Source: Planctomycetota bacterium (GTDB lineage Bacteria > Planctomycetota > Planctomycetia > Pirellulales > Pirellulaceae). From it: a stretch of 26,787 nt of DNA. Made by a program: the position numbers and the translations under genes. Shown here one piece after another: positions 7,880-15,691 of this stretch. A model generated the notes under the pieces. That model was not told where the DNA came from, searched no databases, and worked only from the letters and a program-made list of their open reading frames with translations. Location of the stretch: the NCBI GenBank assembly GCA_023430365.1, contig JAEZAS010000369.1:1-26787 (forward strand), given 5' to 3'. Within the stretch, counting starts at the first letter, position 1. Each line of letters begins with the position of its first letter.

Positions 7880-8761
7880 ATGCCCGCTTACCGCCCGCAA
7901 CGAGCCACATCGCTCGCGCTGGCGGCAGTTTGCGCGGTGATCGGCCTCTCGGGCTGCAAGCAGGGACCTTTCCAGCCCGTAGCGGCAGGGGTCGCCCAGC
8001 CCGCAGGAACGAGCGTGGCAGCCGCCACGACGGCTCAAAACAACGTCTGGCAGCAGCAAGCCCAGTCGCTAGCCGTGCAGGTGCAGGATTTGACCCGGCG
8101 GGTGGGACAGTTAGACGTCAACAACAGCGACTTGCATCGGCAATTGGCCCAGGCCGAGCAGCAGCGCACTCAGTACACCGACCAAATCGCCCTCCTGCAA
8201 AAGCAGCTGGGTGAAATGGCGAACAAGGTGCGCGACACCACGCTTGCCAAGCAGGAAGCGGACAAGCAGCTTACCGCCCTGCAGGCCTCCACCCAGTTTC
8301 GCGGCGGGGCGAGCATCTCGGCGAACAACAGCGTCCGGCAGAGCCTGACTCCTGTATCGCTGCCGGGCATCAACGTGCGGCAGGAAGGGGAAGTCATTCG
8401 GATCGAGCTGCCGGCTGACAAGCTCTTCGCGCCGGGAAGCGCCCAGCTATTGCCCGACGGGGTTCGAATCCTGGATGAGGTGGCGGGAGCGATCACCCGC
8501 TCCTACCCTCGGCAACGCGTCATAATCGAGGGACACACGGACAACTCCGCTTCGTTCAATCCGGCAGCCGCCCACATGCTCAGCGGCGGTCAGGCCCAGG
8601 CGGTGTTCCAGCAGTTCGTCCAGCGCAATCACTTGCCGCAGCGGCAGTTGTCGATTCTAGCCATGGGTGAGAATCACCCGATTGCTTCCAACGCCACTCC
8701 AGCGGGCCAGAGCGCCAACCGCCGCGTGGAAGTCGTGATCTATCCCGACACACTGGACTGA
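7880..8761 (+). CDS. OmpA-family outer-membrane lipoprotein
   Basis: The 293-residue product starts at ATG 7880; an in-frame TTG at 7859 is less likely because the signal peptide begins at the ATG. It has a lipoprotein signal with lipobox LSGC (acylated C26), a Gln-rich coiled coil at about 58-135 and a C-terminal OmpA/MotB peptidoglycan-binding domain (about 165-288). That domain carries EGHTDN (218-222) and NRRVEVVI (280-287), the Asp and Arg that contact diaminopimelate. It should tether the outer membrane to peptidoglycan in a Pal-like manner, relevant because planctomycete peptidoglycan was long disputed. It stands alone, divergent from amrS and convergent with the YkgJ gene. Confidence 0.92.
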   Translation: MPAYRPQRATSLALAAVCAVIGLSGCKQGPFQPVAAGVAQPAGTSVAAATTAQNNVWQQQAQSLAVQVQDLTRRVGQLDVNNSDLHRQLAQAEQQRTQYTDQIALLQKQLGEMANKVRDTTLAKQEADKQLTALQASTQFRGGASISANNSVRQSLTPVSLPGINVRQEGEVIRIELPADKLFAPGSAQLLPDGVRILDEVAGAITRSYPRQRVIIEGHTDNSASFNPAAAHMLSGGQAQAVFQQFVQRNHLPQRQLSILAMGENHPIASNATPAGQSANRRVEVVIYPDTLD

Positions 8762-8780
8762 AGCTCGGCCCAAGCGAGCT
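8762..8780. terminator. Short convergent hairpin between ompA-like and ykgJ-like genes
   Basis: A 6-bp stem (8762-8767 with 8775-8780) with a 7-nt loop fills the 17-nt gap between two convergent stop codons and overlaps the stop of the minus gene. It is weak and lacks a T-run, so it is only a candidate bidirectional terminator. Confidence 0.25.
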
Positions 8781-10026
8781 ATCGGCCGTACCAGGCCACC
8801 AGTCGCGATAGTTCGCCGAGCGAGGCGAGCGTCTTCAAGCGCGAGCGTTGTTTCAGGCCTGTCAGCGGCGCGTAGCCTTGGGCACGGTCGATCGCGGTGA
8901 TGATCCACAGCAGGTCGTCGACCGTGGCATCTCTCCCAGCCGTGATCCACCGCAGCATCCAGAGAGCGATCGGGTAGAGCAGGGCGAGTTGTCGATAGCT
9001 CTCGATCACCGACCAGCCGCCGCGATCGGCGAGGGCGTATTGGTACGACGCCGTAGTGGTTTCGAAATAGCGGGCCAGCGGTGTGACCAGCGCAGGATCG
9101 AGGCGGGCAAGGGGCTGCTCCAGATCGGCGAATGTCGGTTGGGGGAACTCATGCCAGACTTGCGGCACCCTTCCATGGCCCCAAACCGTTTTCAGGGCCC
9201 AGCCGGCCATTTTCAGCCGCGAGGTCCAGCTCGGCTGGTGGAAGATGCTGGGATGCAGGCGAATCACTTCGAGAGCGACCTGGCGAAAGAGCACACGGGC
9301 CGCGCCAGGAGGTTGCGTTCGCTCGACAAAGTGCCGGGTGGCTTCATCCGCCACATTGTGCTCCAGCACCTTCGCCAGATCGTTGAGTTTCGCGTTGGAA
9401 TGCTCCGCGGTCTTCGCCGTTTCGAGCAGGTGGCAGAACTCCAGCCCGTGCACGAGGCGGCGGATCGGCGGATAACGGTTGTCAGCCGTTAGTCGGCGGA
9501 GAGTATCCAGAACAATTCGCGAGCGTTTCCAGTCGCTGGGTTCGCCTGACTTGAACGGAGGGGCGGCGACGCCCGTCTCGGCCAGCTCGCCTTCTGCGGC
9601 AATCGCTCGTGCTGTAGCCAGGTATTCAGTGAGTTCCCGTCCTTTGTCGCCGGCAGCCGAGGGACAGGCCCGGCGAAGCGTGAGCACCGCGTCTTTCTCG
9701 CGTGGAACGAGTTGCAGCGGAAATGTGCGACAAACGAGCGGCTTGGCGTCGAAGCCTAGCTCCTTGTGGATCAGGCAGAGCCCGTCCGGTTGCAGGAAAA
9801 CGCAGCTGCCGTCCGGCCGCTTGCCCAGTTGCTGCCGCCCGCGTGAGTCGCCCAGCGGCGTTGTTGTTTGGACGCCAGCAAACTCGGGCCGCTCATGCCA
9901 CTTTTGCTCGCGGAGGCGAGCGACGTCGGCGTCGCTGAGCGGAACAATACTGCCGCGGCAACACACGCCGCATTGGTGGCAATCCCACCGCTCGACAACC
10001 GGCAGGGTGTGAATGGGCAGAGGCAT
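8779..10026 (-). CDS. YkgJ-family cysteine cluster protein
   Basis: The 415-residue product has an N-terminal zinc/iron chelating region CHQCGVCCRG (C16, C19, C22, C23) followed by C75, C84, C99 (LVCRTFP) and C121. This eight-Cys pattern is typical of YkgJ/FliB-like proteins, some of which may bind an Fe-S cluster or zinc. The rest (about 150-415) is mostly helical and I cannot name it. The ATG lies 3 nt after the stop of the ferredoxin gene (TAG TCG ATG), so it is the last gene of the same transcription unit. A role in metal-cluster handling or protein modification for the upstream redox genes is inference. Confidence 0.85.
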   Translation of the reverse strand: MPLPIHTLPVVERWDCHQCGVCCRGSIVPLSDADVARLREQKWHERPEFAGVQTTTPLGDSRGRQQLGKRPDGSCVFLQPDGLCLIHKELGFDAKPLVCRTFPLQLVPREKDAVLTLRRACPSAAGDKGRELTEYLATARAIAAEGELAETGVAAPPFKSGEPSDWKRSRIVLDTLRRLTADNRYPPIRRLVHGLEFCHLLETAKTAEHSNAKLNDLAKVLEHNVADEATRHFVERTQPPGAARVLFRQVALEVIRLHPSIFHQPSWTSRLKMAGWALKTVWGHGRVPQVWHEFPQPTFADLEQPLARLDPALVTPLARYFETTTASYQYALADRGGWSVIESYRQLALLYPIALWMLRWITAGRDATVDDLLWIITAIDRAQGYAPLTGLKQRSRLKTLASLGELSRLVAWYGR

Positions 10027-10029
10027 CGA

Positions 10030-11181
10030 CTACAGATCCGCGTCGTCGAGCGCATCGAGCAGGGAATCGAGTTCGTCCTTGGGACCGCCCTTGTTTTCGG
10101 CTTGCCGCTTGGGAAGTCCAACGCTCGCACCGACCGCCGTACGACCGGCGAGCATCAACTGCTCGTCCCGCTCACGGATGGCGATCGCTTCGGCCGACTC
10201 CCCGGTGTCGGGAGCTCCGAATAGCTTCGACAGGTCAATCTTCAAGCTATCCGCGACAACAGCGGCGCCGGCGATTGTTGGCGTCTTGTGCTGCGGGAAG
10301 ATGATCGCGTTTTCGGGACAGACCCGACTGCAGGCCGGGCACCCTTTTCGACAGTTGTCGGGCTGTTCGACGAGGATGGTGTCCACTTTGTCGACGCCGT
10401 AAACCCCGAACAAGCAGAAGTCGATGCACTCCATGCAGTTGGTGCAGCGGCTGTAGTCGATGACCGGATACCAGCGGCGATCTAGCGATTCCTCGATGCG
10501 CACGAGCTGCGCGGCGGGGTCGGTGGGCGACTTGGTTTCGCCGAGCGTTGGGCTCTGTGGTGTGAGTGAGTCGCCGGCGGGCGCCGGCGGAGCCGACGGT
10601 TTGGGTGGGTCGTTTTGGCCGGGTAAGGGGAGGGCGGTGTCGTTTGTGGGCTGGGCCATCCGCTGCAATTGCTGCGGCGTTGGCGAAGTTCCGGCTGGCC
10701 CCAGCGAAAGGGGCATCAACTGAAACGAGTTCTCGCGGGCGATCCGCTTCACCTCATCGATGTACGGTTGGGCCGAATTGTGAACGCGGAGGTCGATGCA
10801 GTAGATACGACGCTGCGGGACGGGCCGGGTGTCGATGACGCGGGTCTTGTCGTTCGGCTCTGCATCCTCGTCGCTCTCGTCCTCCTCATCGTCGTCCGAT
10901 GTGATGAGCGAGACTCCTTCAAGGCCCCGCACATTGAAGCGGTCGAGCGTCCAACGGGCAGCCCGCTCATAGAGCCAGGAGAGAACGATCAGGTTGCCGG
11001 CGACACCCTGCAACGCAAGCGCGCCGGTGCCGTCCGGCTTGAGGTCGTAAAGGTGCGGAATGACGATCACGTCGATTCCCGGCTCAAACAGCAAGCCGGC
11101 GACCAGGTTCTCCTCCAACTGACGTTTGGCAGGGTTGGCGCTCTGGCCTTGCGATACAACTACGGCGATGCGTTTAGCCAT
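10030..11181 (-). CDS. 2[4Fe-4S] ferredoxin-domain protein with unknown N-terminal domain
   Basis: The 383-residue product has three parts. Residues 1-160 form a predicted alpha/beta domain (starts KRIAVVVSQG) interrupted by an Asp/Glu-rich stretch at 96-109. Residues 160-225 are a Pro-rich linker. The ferredoxin region has CTNCMECIDFC (C246, C249, C252, C256) and C277, C281, C284, C288. The second set has three residues between its first two cysteines instead of two, a slightly unusual spacing. It should transfer electrons in the cytoplasm; no signal peptide is seen. It lies between the lipoyl-carrier gene (107-nt gap) and the YkgJ gene (3 nt). The N-terminal domain could be the docking module for a partner of the operon. 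I do not recognise it. Confidence 0.85.
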   Translation of the reverse strand: MAKRIAVVVSQGQSANPAKRQLEENLVAGLLFEPGIDVIVIPHLYDLKPDGTGALALQGVAGNLIVLSWLYERAARWTLDRFNVRGLEGVSLITSDDDEEDESDEDAEPNDKTRVIDTRPVPQRRIYCIDLRVHNSAQPYIDEVKRIARENSFQLMPLSLGPAGTSPTPQQLQRMAQPTNDTALPLPGQNDPPKPSAPPAPAGDSLTPQSPTLGETKSPTDPAAQLVRIEESLDRRWYPVIDYSRCTNCMECIDFCLFGVYGVDKVDTILVEQPDNCRKGCPACSRVCPENAIIFPQHKTPTIAGAAVVADSLKIDLSKLFGAPDTGESAEAIAIRERDEQLMLAGRTAVGASVGLPKRQAENKGGPKDELDSLLDALDDADL

Positions 11182-11288
11182 GGTGGGACTTTGACGTGGG
11201 ACAGGGATCAGAAACGATGCGGCGATGCGAACCCAACGACCTGAGTTCGCAATTTGCTCGACGCGTTTCTCCGACCTCTTTCCCTCAC

Positions 11289-11756
11289 TTACTCGTTCAT
11301 TTGACCTTTGATCGTCCGCTGGGTCACTTCCCAGACGGCGGCAAGGTGTTCGAGGTACTGTGGCGGAGTCAGCAGCGGACTTCCGTCGCCCGAGATTTCA
11401 AACAGCCAGCCGTTATTGTACTTATCGACGTTGATTGCGGAGGGATCGGACAGCAGATCCTGATTGAATTGGGTCAGCTCCCCGGCAATCGGGGCATACA
11501 GGCTACTTTCGGCCTTTTTGCTCTCGATCTGGCCAATTTCAGCCCGTTCGGCAAGCTGCGAACCGGCATCGACGATCCAATCCAGGAAGTATACGTCCTG
11601 AAGCAAGCGAACCGCATAGGCGCTGAAGCCGAAGCGGAAGGCATCTCCCCGCCGCTGGGCCCACATGTGATTTTTGGCGTACAGCCGGTCCGTGGGAAAC
11701 TCCGCGATGAATTTGCCCATCGCAAAGGTGAGTGGCTCGCCGGGCGAGTCGCTCAT
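11289..11756 (-). CDS. Stand-alone GcvH-like lipoyl carrier protein
   Basis: The 155-residue product aligns with glycine cleavage H protein through residues about 25-122: YAKNHMW resembles the YSKEHEW entry, ESKKAES keeps the lipoyl-lysine site (K81; ESVKA in E. coli) and YAPIAGEL follows as expected. It is longer than the usual 125-130 residues, with about 20 extra at the N-terminus and about 30 at the C-terminus. No gcvT, gcvP, lipA, lipB or lplA is nearby, so it is probably not part of glycine cleavage. Its ATG overlaps the stop of the radical SAM gene (ATGA), which indicates co-translation. A role as swinging-arm carrier for the operon's redox or acyl chemistry is inference, by analogy with the LbpA proteins of sulfur-oxidising Hdr-like systems. 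Confidence 0.88.
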   Translation of the reverse strand: MSDSPGEPLTFAMGKFIAEFPTDRLYAKNHMWAQRRGDAFRFGFSAYAVRLLQDVYFLDWIVDAGSQLAERAEIGQIESKKAESSLYAPIAGELTQFNQDLLSDPSAINVDKYNNGWLFEISGDGSPLLTPPQYLEHLAAVWEVTQRTIKGQMNE

Positions 11757-13123
11757 GTGTAGCGGACTCCCTGGAACTGCGGCTCAAAGAACGGCGGCAA
11801 CAAGGCGTCGGCATGGAGCAATCCTTTGCGGGTCAATTCGATCCGATCGCCGTCGATCGTCACCATGCCGTCGGCTTTGTGCTCGGCCCAAACCTCCGGC
11901 CACTGATCGAGAATTTCCTCGCCAAATTTCTCGCGGAAATAGCCGGCGTCGAGATGCCCCTTCTTTAGCAGGAGGATCATCTCGCGAATCATGAGCTGAT
12001 GCTTCGTCGGCTTCATCGCGCGATGCAGTGGCAGCTCGCCCTTTTCCAGAAGCGTCGAGGTATAGTCGCCCCACTCGGTCTTGTTCTGGTAGTGCACACC
12101 CGAAGCATGCCCGAAGCTCGCGACCCCCGTGGCCAGCAGATCGCTGCCCCGCCAGAGGTTGTCCCGGTAGCTGAAGCTCACCTTGTCCGGGCACTTCACG
12201 AGCGTGTACGCGCTCGAAACGTGATACCCAGCCGCCTGCAATTCGTCGTAGGCGTAGTTCAGCCAGTGCCGCTTCGTCGGCCAATCGGCGACGGGAATCT
12301 CAATCTGGTTGCCGAGAATGTCCTTGGAATAGACGGTGTTGAACGGCAGCTCGAGTTGATAGATGGTCACGCTATCGGGCGAGAGGTCGATCGTCCGGCG
12401 GATGTTGTCCTGCCAGTTCTCCCAGGTCTCGCCGACCATGCCGCTGATCAGGTCGATGTTCACATTCGCAAAGTCAGCCGCCTTGATCCAATCCCAGGCC
12501 TTATAGACCTCGCCCGAAAGGTGCGCCCGGCCGTTCTCTTGCAACACTGCGTCGCTGAAGTTCTCGACGCCGAGGCTCAGACGTGTGACGCCGAGCTCGC
12601 GCAGCGTCTGCACCTTCGGCTGGGAGAGCGTCCCCGGTTCGCACTCGAACGTCACTTCCTCGGCCAGATCCCAATTGATGTTCGCCCGCAAGCGATCGAC
12701 CAGCGATGTCAATTGCTTGGCTGACAGGAACGAAGGGGTGCCGCCACCGAAGTAGACAAAGCGGAACGACCGATCCCCCATGATCGGCAATTTGCTGACC
12801 AGTTCGATCTCCCGCGAGAGCGCCGAGACATAGGTCTCCACATCGTGGGCGTTCTTATCCGTGTAGACGCGGAAGTAGCAGAACTTGCAGCGCTTGCGAC
12901 AAAACGGGATGTGCAGATACAAGCCGAGCGGAGCCACTTCGCCATCGACACCCTTCAGCGGCGGCGACCGCAACGCCTGCTCGGCCAGCGGCAATTGCTC
13001 CTGCGTCCATTGCGAGAACGGGGGATAGTTCGAAATGAAGTAGCTGCCGACTTCGGTTTTTGTGGCTTCAGTCGTCACTTTAGCTTTCTCAATTCGTTCG
13101 AGGATTACTCGTCGTCCAATCAC
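11753..13123 (-). CDS. HemW/HemN-like radical SAM protein
   Basis: The 456-residue product has the HemN-family core: LGLYLHIPFCRKRCKFC with cluster cysteines C75, C79 and C82, then YFGGGTPSFL (124-133), EVTFECEPGT and LSLGVENFSD, and a C-terminal HemN_C-like part. A true oxygen-independent coproporphyrinogen oxidase (HemN) has an extra N-terminal part not seen here, so it is closer to HemW or to HemN-like methyltransferase or tailoring enzymes. After the third cysteine it reads CYFRVY rather than the usual CDF or CSF, which suggests a separate subfamily. The start is GTG, 9 nt after the propeller gene; no ATG lies early in frame, so it is tentative. It overlaps the GcvH-like gene by 4 nt. Confidence 0.88.
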   Translation of the reverse strand: MIGRRVILERIEKAKVTTEATKTEVGSYFISNYPPFSQWTQEQLPLAEQALRSPPLKGVDGEVAPLGLYLHIPFCRKRCKFCYFRVYTDKNAHDVETYVSALSREIELVSKLPIMGDRSFRFVYFGGGTPSFLSAKQLTSLVDRLRANINWDLAEEVTFECEPGTLSQPKVQTLRELGVTRLSLGVENFSDAVLQENGRAHLSGEVYKAWDWIKAADFANVNIDLISGMVGETWENWQDNIRRTIDLSPDSVTIYQLELPFNTVYSKDILGNQIEIPVADWPTKRHWLNYAYDELQAAGYHVSSAYTLVKCPDKVSFSYRDNLWRGSDLLATGVASFGHASGVHYQNKTEWGDYTSTLLEKGELPLHRAMKPTKHQLMIREMILLLKKGHLDAGYFREKFGEEILDQWPEVWAEHKADGMVTIDGDRIELTRKGLLHADALLPPFFEPQFQGVRYT

Positions 13124-13132
13124 GCCGGTGGT

Positions 13133-14314
13133 TTACTTCGCGCCGAAGCAGTAAACCACCCCTCGGTCGCTCGCAATAATCAGCTTGCCATCCGTCACTG
13201 CAGCCGAGCCGGTGAAGCTGCCGCTGCCCTGATATTGCCAGACCTCTTTGCCTGTCTTGGCGTCCAACTCGTAGAGCCGACCGTCCGCGGAGCCGACAAA
13301 GACTCGCTCGCCCACGACCACGGGCGAACTATCGACCCGCTGTTTCGTCGCGAAGGTCCAAAGCTCCTTGCCTGTCGCCGGCTCAAACGCCTGGACCTTC
13401 CGACTGCGGCTGCCGACGATGATCGCCTTGTCGGTGGCGGCAGGCGAACTGCGGTAAGGTTGCTTCGAACTCTTGTCCTCGGCCCGCCAGACTTCCTTGG
13501 CTTGCTTCCAATCGATGGCGAACATCACGCCCCCTTCGGTGCCGAAATACACTACATCGCCAAGCACAGCGGGGGTGACTCCGGTTGGGGCGTCGATTTC
13601 GACATGGGCAACGGCTTCGCCTTTCGTCAGGTCGATGATATGCAACTTGCTGTCGCAGCCGGCGACGAATGCTCGGTCGCCGACGACCGTCGGAGTGCAG
13701 CGAATCTGATCCTCGATCGCATGCTTCCACTCCAGCTTGCCGGTCTTGGCATCGACACAGTACAGGTGCCGGTCCTGCGAGCCGAACAGCACCTTGTCGC
13801 GCCAGAAGTTCGCGCTCGAATCGACTTCCGCTTCGGCGGGGAACTGCCAGACCGGCTTGCGGTCCTTCAGACTGAACGCGTAGCAGTTGCCGTCGATGTC
13901 GCCGATGTAGAGCAATCCGTCGCGGATCGCCGGCGAAGCGATGAAGCCGCTCTCGACTTTGTAGTTCCAAAGCTCCTTGCCGCTCGCCAGATCGAGCGCA
14001 TACAACCTGCCGTCCAGGTCGCCGATATAGGCCACGCCATCAACGACGGCGGCGGTGGATTCGAAGGCGCCGTTGTCGACCGAGAATTTCCACAGCAGTT
14101 CCAACTTGGCTGGCAATTGCGAGCGAGCGACTCCCGTCCCTTGTCCATCGGCGCGGAAAATCGGCCAAGCCTTGGCGGTGGCAACTGGAATCTCGGTCGT
14201 TTTTTCGCCACCGACGGGCGGCGTATCGGCTGCCCGACCGAGCGAGGCCAGGCCGCTCAGCAGAATAATTACTAGGGAATTAAGGAACCGCATCGAAAGC
14301 CTCGTTTTGAACAT
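13133..14314 (-). CDS. Exported PQQ-type beta-propeller repeat protein
   Basis: The 393-residue product has an N-terminal signal peptide (MRFLNSLVIILLSGLASLGRA from the second ATG at 14293, or 7 residues longer from 14314). The rest is tandem PQQ-like/BamB-like blades of about 40 residues, each ending in motifs like AFSLKDRKPVWQF or ELDAKTGKEVWQY, enough for a six- to eight-bladed propeller. These folds bind proteins or cell-wall material more often than PQQ. No PQQ or quinoprotein active-site motif can be assigned. It is periplasmic or extracytoplasmic while its neighbours look cytoplasmic, and it lies 9 nt upstream of the radical SAM gene. Confidence 0.85.
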   Translation of the reverse strand: MFKTRLSMRFLNSLVIILLSGLASLGRAADTPPVGGEKTTEIPVATAKAWPIFRADGQGTGVARSQLPAKLELLWKFSVDNGAFESTAAVVDGVAYIGDLDGRLYALDLASGKELWNYKVESGFIASPAIRDGLLYIGDIDGNCYAFSLKDRKPVWQFPAEAEVDSSANFWRDKVLFGSQDRHLYCVDAKTGKLEWKHAIEDQIRCTPTVVGDRAFVAGCDSKLHIIDLTKGEAVAHVEIDAPTGVTPAVLGDVVYFGTEGGVMFAIDWKQAKEVWRAEDKSSKQPYRSSPAATDKAIIVGSRSRKVQAFEPATGKELWTFATKQRVDSSPVVVGERVFVGSADGRLYELDAKTGKEVWQYQGSGSFTGSAAVTDGKLIIASDRGVVYCFGAK

Positions 14315-14417
14315 TCCGGTGAACGCGGTTCTTGCGTTCCAAACGGCAGCTCACCTTGCCGCCATCGAGTCTGTAACCTCTCGAACTCGGCCGCTCCACG
14401 CCGAACGGTCTATTCTA

Positions 14418-15569
14418 TCAGTAGGCGGCCCGGTAAATCGCCGAAAGTTCCGTCGCATGGACAGGTCGCGGGTTAAACGTGGCCGTCCACTGCTTCGCGG
14501 CATCCGCGGCGAGATCCGCCAGGCGGCTGTCTTCCACTTCCAAATCCCGCAATCGGGTCGCCAGGCCGGCCTTGTCAGCCAATCGGGTCAGGAACCCCGC
14601 GAGCCCCTCGCAACCTTCCTCCGGCGGCGGTAAACCGTTGTCATCGGTGCTGCTTCCCAGCAGGTCGCGGTACCAGCCGCCGACCGCCTCGCCGTTGAAT
14701 CGGACAACATGGGGCAGCATGACAGCAATCGCCTGACCATGCGGAATGCCGTAGGCGGCAGTCAGCGGATTCGCCAAGGAGTGCGTGGCTCCGAGCATCG
14801 AGTTTTCGATCGCGAGCCCTGCTAGACACGACCCGAGTTGCATCGCGGAGCGAGCGTCCAGATCACTCGGATGATCGAGGACCCTTGCAAAGTTGCCTCC
14901 GAGCAGGCGCCACGCCTCGCGGCTGAACGCCAGCGAGACCAGATTCCGCTTCTTGGTGACAAACGTTTCCAGGGCGTGCGAAATCGCGTCGATGCCAGTG
15001 AGAGCGGTCACGCGAGTCGGCTGAGTGACCGTCAGCTCGGGATCGAGCAAGGCGATCCGGCACGAAGCCTTCTTATCGCCACAAGCCATTTTGGCGTGGG
15101 TCTTGGCGTCCGAAATCAGGGCAAACGATTGGGTCTCACTGCCAGTGCCTGAGGTGGTCGGCGCCGCAATCATCGGCAGCATCGGCTTGGTCGCCTTGCC
15201 GATGCCCCAATAGTCTTTCATCTCACCGCCATTGGTGTAGATGAAATTGATTCCCTTCGCGCAGTCCATGGAACTGCCGCCCCCCAGTCCGACGATCAGG
15301 TCCGGACGGTGCTCCTCGGCTACCTTCACTCCGGCAGCGACGTCGTCGGTGTTGGGATTCTCATGCAAGGCGTCGAAGAGCCGGGTTGCGATGCCCGACT
15401 TTTCGAGCGACTCGATTCCTCGCGCCGTATGCCCCGCCGCCACGACGCCACGGTCGCTGACGACGAGCGCCCTGCTGGCTTGCAGCTCGGCGGCGAGTTC
15501 ACCAAGCGATTCGATTTTGCCCGGGCCGAAGACAATCCGAGTCTGCGGCTGGAAGTCGAAGGGAACCAT
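14418..15569 (-). CDS. Iron-containing (group III) alcohol dehydrogenase
   Basis: The 383-residue product has the NAD(P)-binding GGGSSMD (97-103) and the group III metal ligands D194, H198, H263 and H277, in nearly the same positions as FucO. In FucO a further histidine lies four residues after the first His of the HGMAH...PHG segment; here it is Asn (SLANPLTAAYGIPHG). That is common in some Fe-ADH subfamilies. It should interconvert an aldehyde and an alcohol with NAD(P)H in the cytoplasm. An upstream TTG start is possible, but ATG 15569 directly precedes the typical VPFDFQPQTRIVFG. It lies 103 nt before the propeller gene and 122 nt after the aldehyde dehydrogenase gene, in the same direction. 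Confidence 0.93.
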   Translation of the reverse strand: MVPFDFQPQTRIVFGPGKIESLGELAAELQASRALVVSDRGVVAAGHTARGIESLEKSGIATRLFDALHENPNTDDVAAGVKVAEEHRPDLIVGLGGGSSMDCAKGINFIYTNGGEMKDYWGIGKATKPMLPMIAAPTTSGTGSETQSFALISDAKTHAKMACGDKKASCRIALLDPELTVTQPTRVTALTGIDAISHALETFVTKKRNLVSLAFSREAWRLLGGNFARVLDHPSDLDARSAMQLGSCLAGLAIENSMLGATHSLANPLTAAYGIPHGQAIAVMLPHVVRFNGEAVGGWYRDLLGSSTDDNGLPPPEEGCEGLAGFLTRLADKAGLATRLRDLEVEDSRLADLAADAAKQWTATFNPRPVHATELSAIYRAAY

Positions 15570-15585
15570 GAGTAATGCCAATTGC

Positions 15586-15684
15586 CGAATGACGAAATCG
15601 GGATGACCAATGCGGCAAGCACGAGCGCCGCGACGACGACAGGCTTCTTGCCTCAGCCATTGCTCGCTCGTGCTTCGTCATTCG
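15586..15684. repeat. Interrupted inverted repeat between ADH and aldehyde dehydrogenase genes
   Basis: Outer arms of 11 bp (15586-15596 with 15674-15684) and inner arms of 9 bp (15619-15627 with 15665-15673) form a hairpin with a 22-nt bulge on one side only. It occupies most of the 122-bp gap within the operon. The motif class (CGTCATTC, CACGAGC) resembles dispersed planctomycete intergenic repeats that I know by eye, and could alter mRNA processing or stability. Confidence 0.6.
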
Positions 15685-15691
15685 TCACTTG

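Noticed and set aside
12845..14275. 476-codon plus-strand open frame
   Set aside because: It runs antisense through the propeller gene and the start of the radical SAM gene; no recognisable domain.
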